This document shows, one piece after another, positions 57,176-58,688 of a stretch of 58,688 bases of DNA. The position numbers and the translations under genes are program-made. The DNA comes from Lichtheimia corymbifera B2541 (taxonomy: Eukaryota > Mucoromycota > Mucoromycetes > Mucorales > Lichtheimiaceae). The number at the start of each line of letters is the position of its first letter. Within the stretch, counting starts at the first letter, position 1. The notes beneath the pieces were generated by a model. The model did not search any database. It was not told the origin of the DNA and worked only from the letters and a program-made list of their open reading frames with translations. The stretch lies in assembly GCA_000697475.1 (NCBI GenBank), contig JNEU01000973.1:1-58688 (forward strand), in the 5' to 3' direction.

Positions 57176-57246
57176 TGCGCGGACCGGGAATCGAACCCGG
57201 GTCATCCGCGTGGCAGGCGGATATTATACCACTAAACCATCCGCGC
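57176..57246 (-). tRNA. tRNA-Gly (anticodon GCC)
   Basis: The minus strand folds as a cloverleaf of 71 nt, including the discriminator base. The acceptor stem is GCGCGGA with TCCGCGC. The D arm contains GGTTTAGTGGTA (A box). The anticodon loop is CTGCCAC with anticodon GCC on a TCCGC/GCGGA stem. The T arm is CCGGGTTCGATTCCCGG (B box). No intron is present. A TTTTT run about 30 nt downstream (aaaaa at 57145-57149 on the plus strand) can act as the Pol III terminator. Confidence 0.97.
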
Positions 57247-57696
57247 TCAGGTGATGAATTGATATGGCGCGTGGTGATATATATATTGGTGGCCTGCCTG
57301 GTTTGGAAAGTCGTTGTATGTTGATGAAAGATGTACCATGGTGTAGCGGAGTAGCCAAGGATATCGATATTGAAGACGCCATCTTATTTGGGAGGATCGT
57401 TATGGAGCAATTTGGAGTAGAAGTAGTCTGGTGGATCATTGGTCGGAGTGAAGTGGCAGCCTGCAGCCCACAAGCGGCTCCCTTCCTCTTTATTATACAT
57501 GGCCAATGTTTTTGCATGAATGTGAAACCTTTTCTGTGGCTGATCCCTTGCCAGTAAAAGGGACATCAAAATAAACTTTTTAGGAATCATCGTTTTTCTT
57601 TCTCTAATTTTGTGGTTGCCTGGTATCAGAACGACGTGGTCAGAACGGTACAGGAACGCATTATTATATATTTAATTGTCTACATCTGTCAAAGGA

Positions 57697-57938
57697 CTAC
57701 CGAGTTATAAGAATCCCCCTTTCCTCTCTTTACATTGTTATTACACCACGTCTGGCACATCACACGTATCAGAATTTTTCAATCACGAGTGACATGATAT
57801 TCAATTGATTGCCTTATTTGACAGCGGGACAAATAAATTGTACCGAGCGAATGTAATTTTAATGATACGTGTGTCGTGCCAGTTGTGGTGTAATGATGAT
57901 ACAAAGAGCGGGAAAGGGGGATTCTTATAACTTGGTAG
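57697..57938. mobile_element. 242-bp terminal-inverted-repeat element (MITE-like)
   Basis: The left arm (57697 to about 57773) starts ctaccgagttataagaatcc. The right arm (about 57855-57938), reverse-complemented, starts ctaccaagttataagaatcc and stays similar for about 80 bp, including a cacacgtatca block. The ~80-bp centre is unique. No ORF is present, so the element must have depended on a transposase from elsewhere. I could not find a clear target-site duplication. Confidence 0.75.
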
Positions 57939-57942
57939 CTTC

Positions 57943-58688
57943 GATTAGGAATGGGCATCCGAATAATCGAACGTGTTCCCGAATAATTCCGCTTTATTCG
58001 AATAAAAAACTCTTATTCTTATTCTGTTCGCGCTGCTCAGCTCTTATTCTTATTCTATTCTTATTCTATACGACGTTATTCGAATGTGTTCGAATGGACC
58101 ACATATTGTTTCAGAATTATTCGCGAATGGACTCGGACAGTATACAATTCTTACAGGCTTCAATGCCAAGACCATTCCTTGTCACTCCATTGCACATTCA
58201 GGTCCACGGATCATAGGAAGACTGCTGGGATAAGTGGTTGCCATGCCAACATGAGATACACCGACGGAAATGTTATCCTTAGCTGGTCGTTGGGGCGTAT
58301 TCCGCAGTGGATATACATGATACAAGTGAACGACATGGTCAGCTACACCCAATCCATGAGCGAGTACACCTATGAAACCGAGATACTCATATACCACATG
58401 AACCAGTACTATACACACACATGATAGTGGATTCACGAAAGAAAAAGCGATCAAAAGGGTCAGCTCAATGGGCATGCCGATCTACCATTGGGGTCTATAG
58501 AATAATAGAATGAATGCCGAATGGTGTCTCTTTGTTCTAAAGTTATTCGAATAAAAAGTTGTTTGTTCTGGTTTATTCGAGAGGGTCTCTTGTTTGTTCT
58601 TATTCTATTCGAGTCGATCAATTCTTATTCTCATTCTGGTTTATTCGAACAAACTAAGCCGAATAACGATTAATCGAATAAAGTGCCC
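57943..58688. mobile_element. Probable hAT-like non-autonomous element, cut by window end
   Basis: The left end reads taggaatgggcatccgaat. The last bases of the window, reverse-complemented, read gggcactttattcg, so the two ends share GGGCA followed by TTATTCG/CGAATAA-rich sequence. Subterminal regions hold many copies of TTATTCGAATAA-like palindromes (57970-58090 and 58545-58680). An end of TAG..TGGGCA followed by subterminal repeats resembles hAT elements. The final bases and the target duplication lie outside the window. No transposase is seen. Confidence 0.5.

Overview
The window comes from a eukaryotic nuclear chromosome, most likely an early-diverging fungus of the Mucoromycota (Mucorales-like). 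The evidence is compact genes with many short GT-AG introns, a fungal polyphosphate (VTC) subunit, a PMR1-type Ca2+/Mn2+ ATPase, a CLC exchanger, and an ESCRT-I subunit with an animal-style UMA domain. The species assignment is an inference. All gene models were built by hand from reading frames and splice signals, without homology searches.

Layout. 1-3.1 kb: repeat array made of long imperfect palindromes and ~90-bp modules, followed by decayed repeat sequence. 3.6-48.3 kb: dense, mostly single-copy genes. In order these are a VTC subunit (-), a very long chromatin-reader/DNA-methylase gene (-), a family X DNA polymerase (+), TFIIA large subunit (-), a conserved protein of unknown function (+), a SHPRH-like RING/SNF2 ATPase (-), a SulP/SLC26 anion transporter (-), a UBAP1-like ESCRT-I subunit (+), a PMR1-like Ca2+-ATPase (-), a small SET protein (+), mitochondrial leucyl-tRNA synthetase (+), VPS54 (+) and a CLC chloride channel/exchanger (+). 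48.7-52.4 kb: a second copy of the repeat array in the same orientation. 52.9-54.8 kb: a DH-PH RhoGEF (-). 54.8-58.7 kb: gene-poor, with tRNA-Gly(GCC), a 242-bp terminal-inverted-repeat element, and a probable hAT-like non-autonomous element cut by the window end.

Main discovery. The stretch 14055-5821 (-) reads as one continuous 23-exon gene. Every exon junction keeps phase, giving a predicted protein of about 2,281 residues. It joins four chromo-barrel/Tudor-knot-like repeats, two ZZ-like zinc fingers, an extended PHD finger and a GATA-like zinc finger to an amino-methyltransferase domain with FLGRGT and HPPY motifs. A second, degenerate half-domain follows the catalytic one. This looks like a fungal chromatin-targeted DNA (N4/N6) methyltransferase, and I cannot match it to a named family. 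It is divergently paired, across 409 bp, with a BRCT/Pol X repair polymerase.

Functional themes are vacuole/Golgi/endosome homeostasis (VTC, PMR1, CLC, VPS54, UBAP1-like, SulP) and chromatin or DNA maintenance (methylase fusion, Pol X, SHPRH-like, SET, TFIIA). The neighbours do not form an operon-like pathway. The palindromic arrays flank the gene block as direct repeats about 48 kb apart and show flipped cores.
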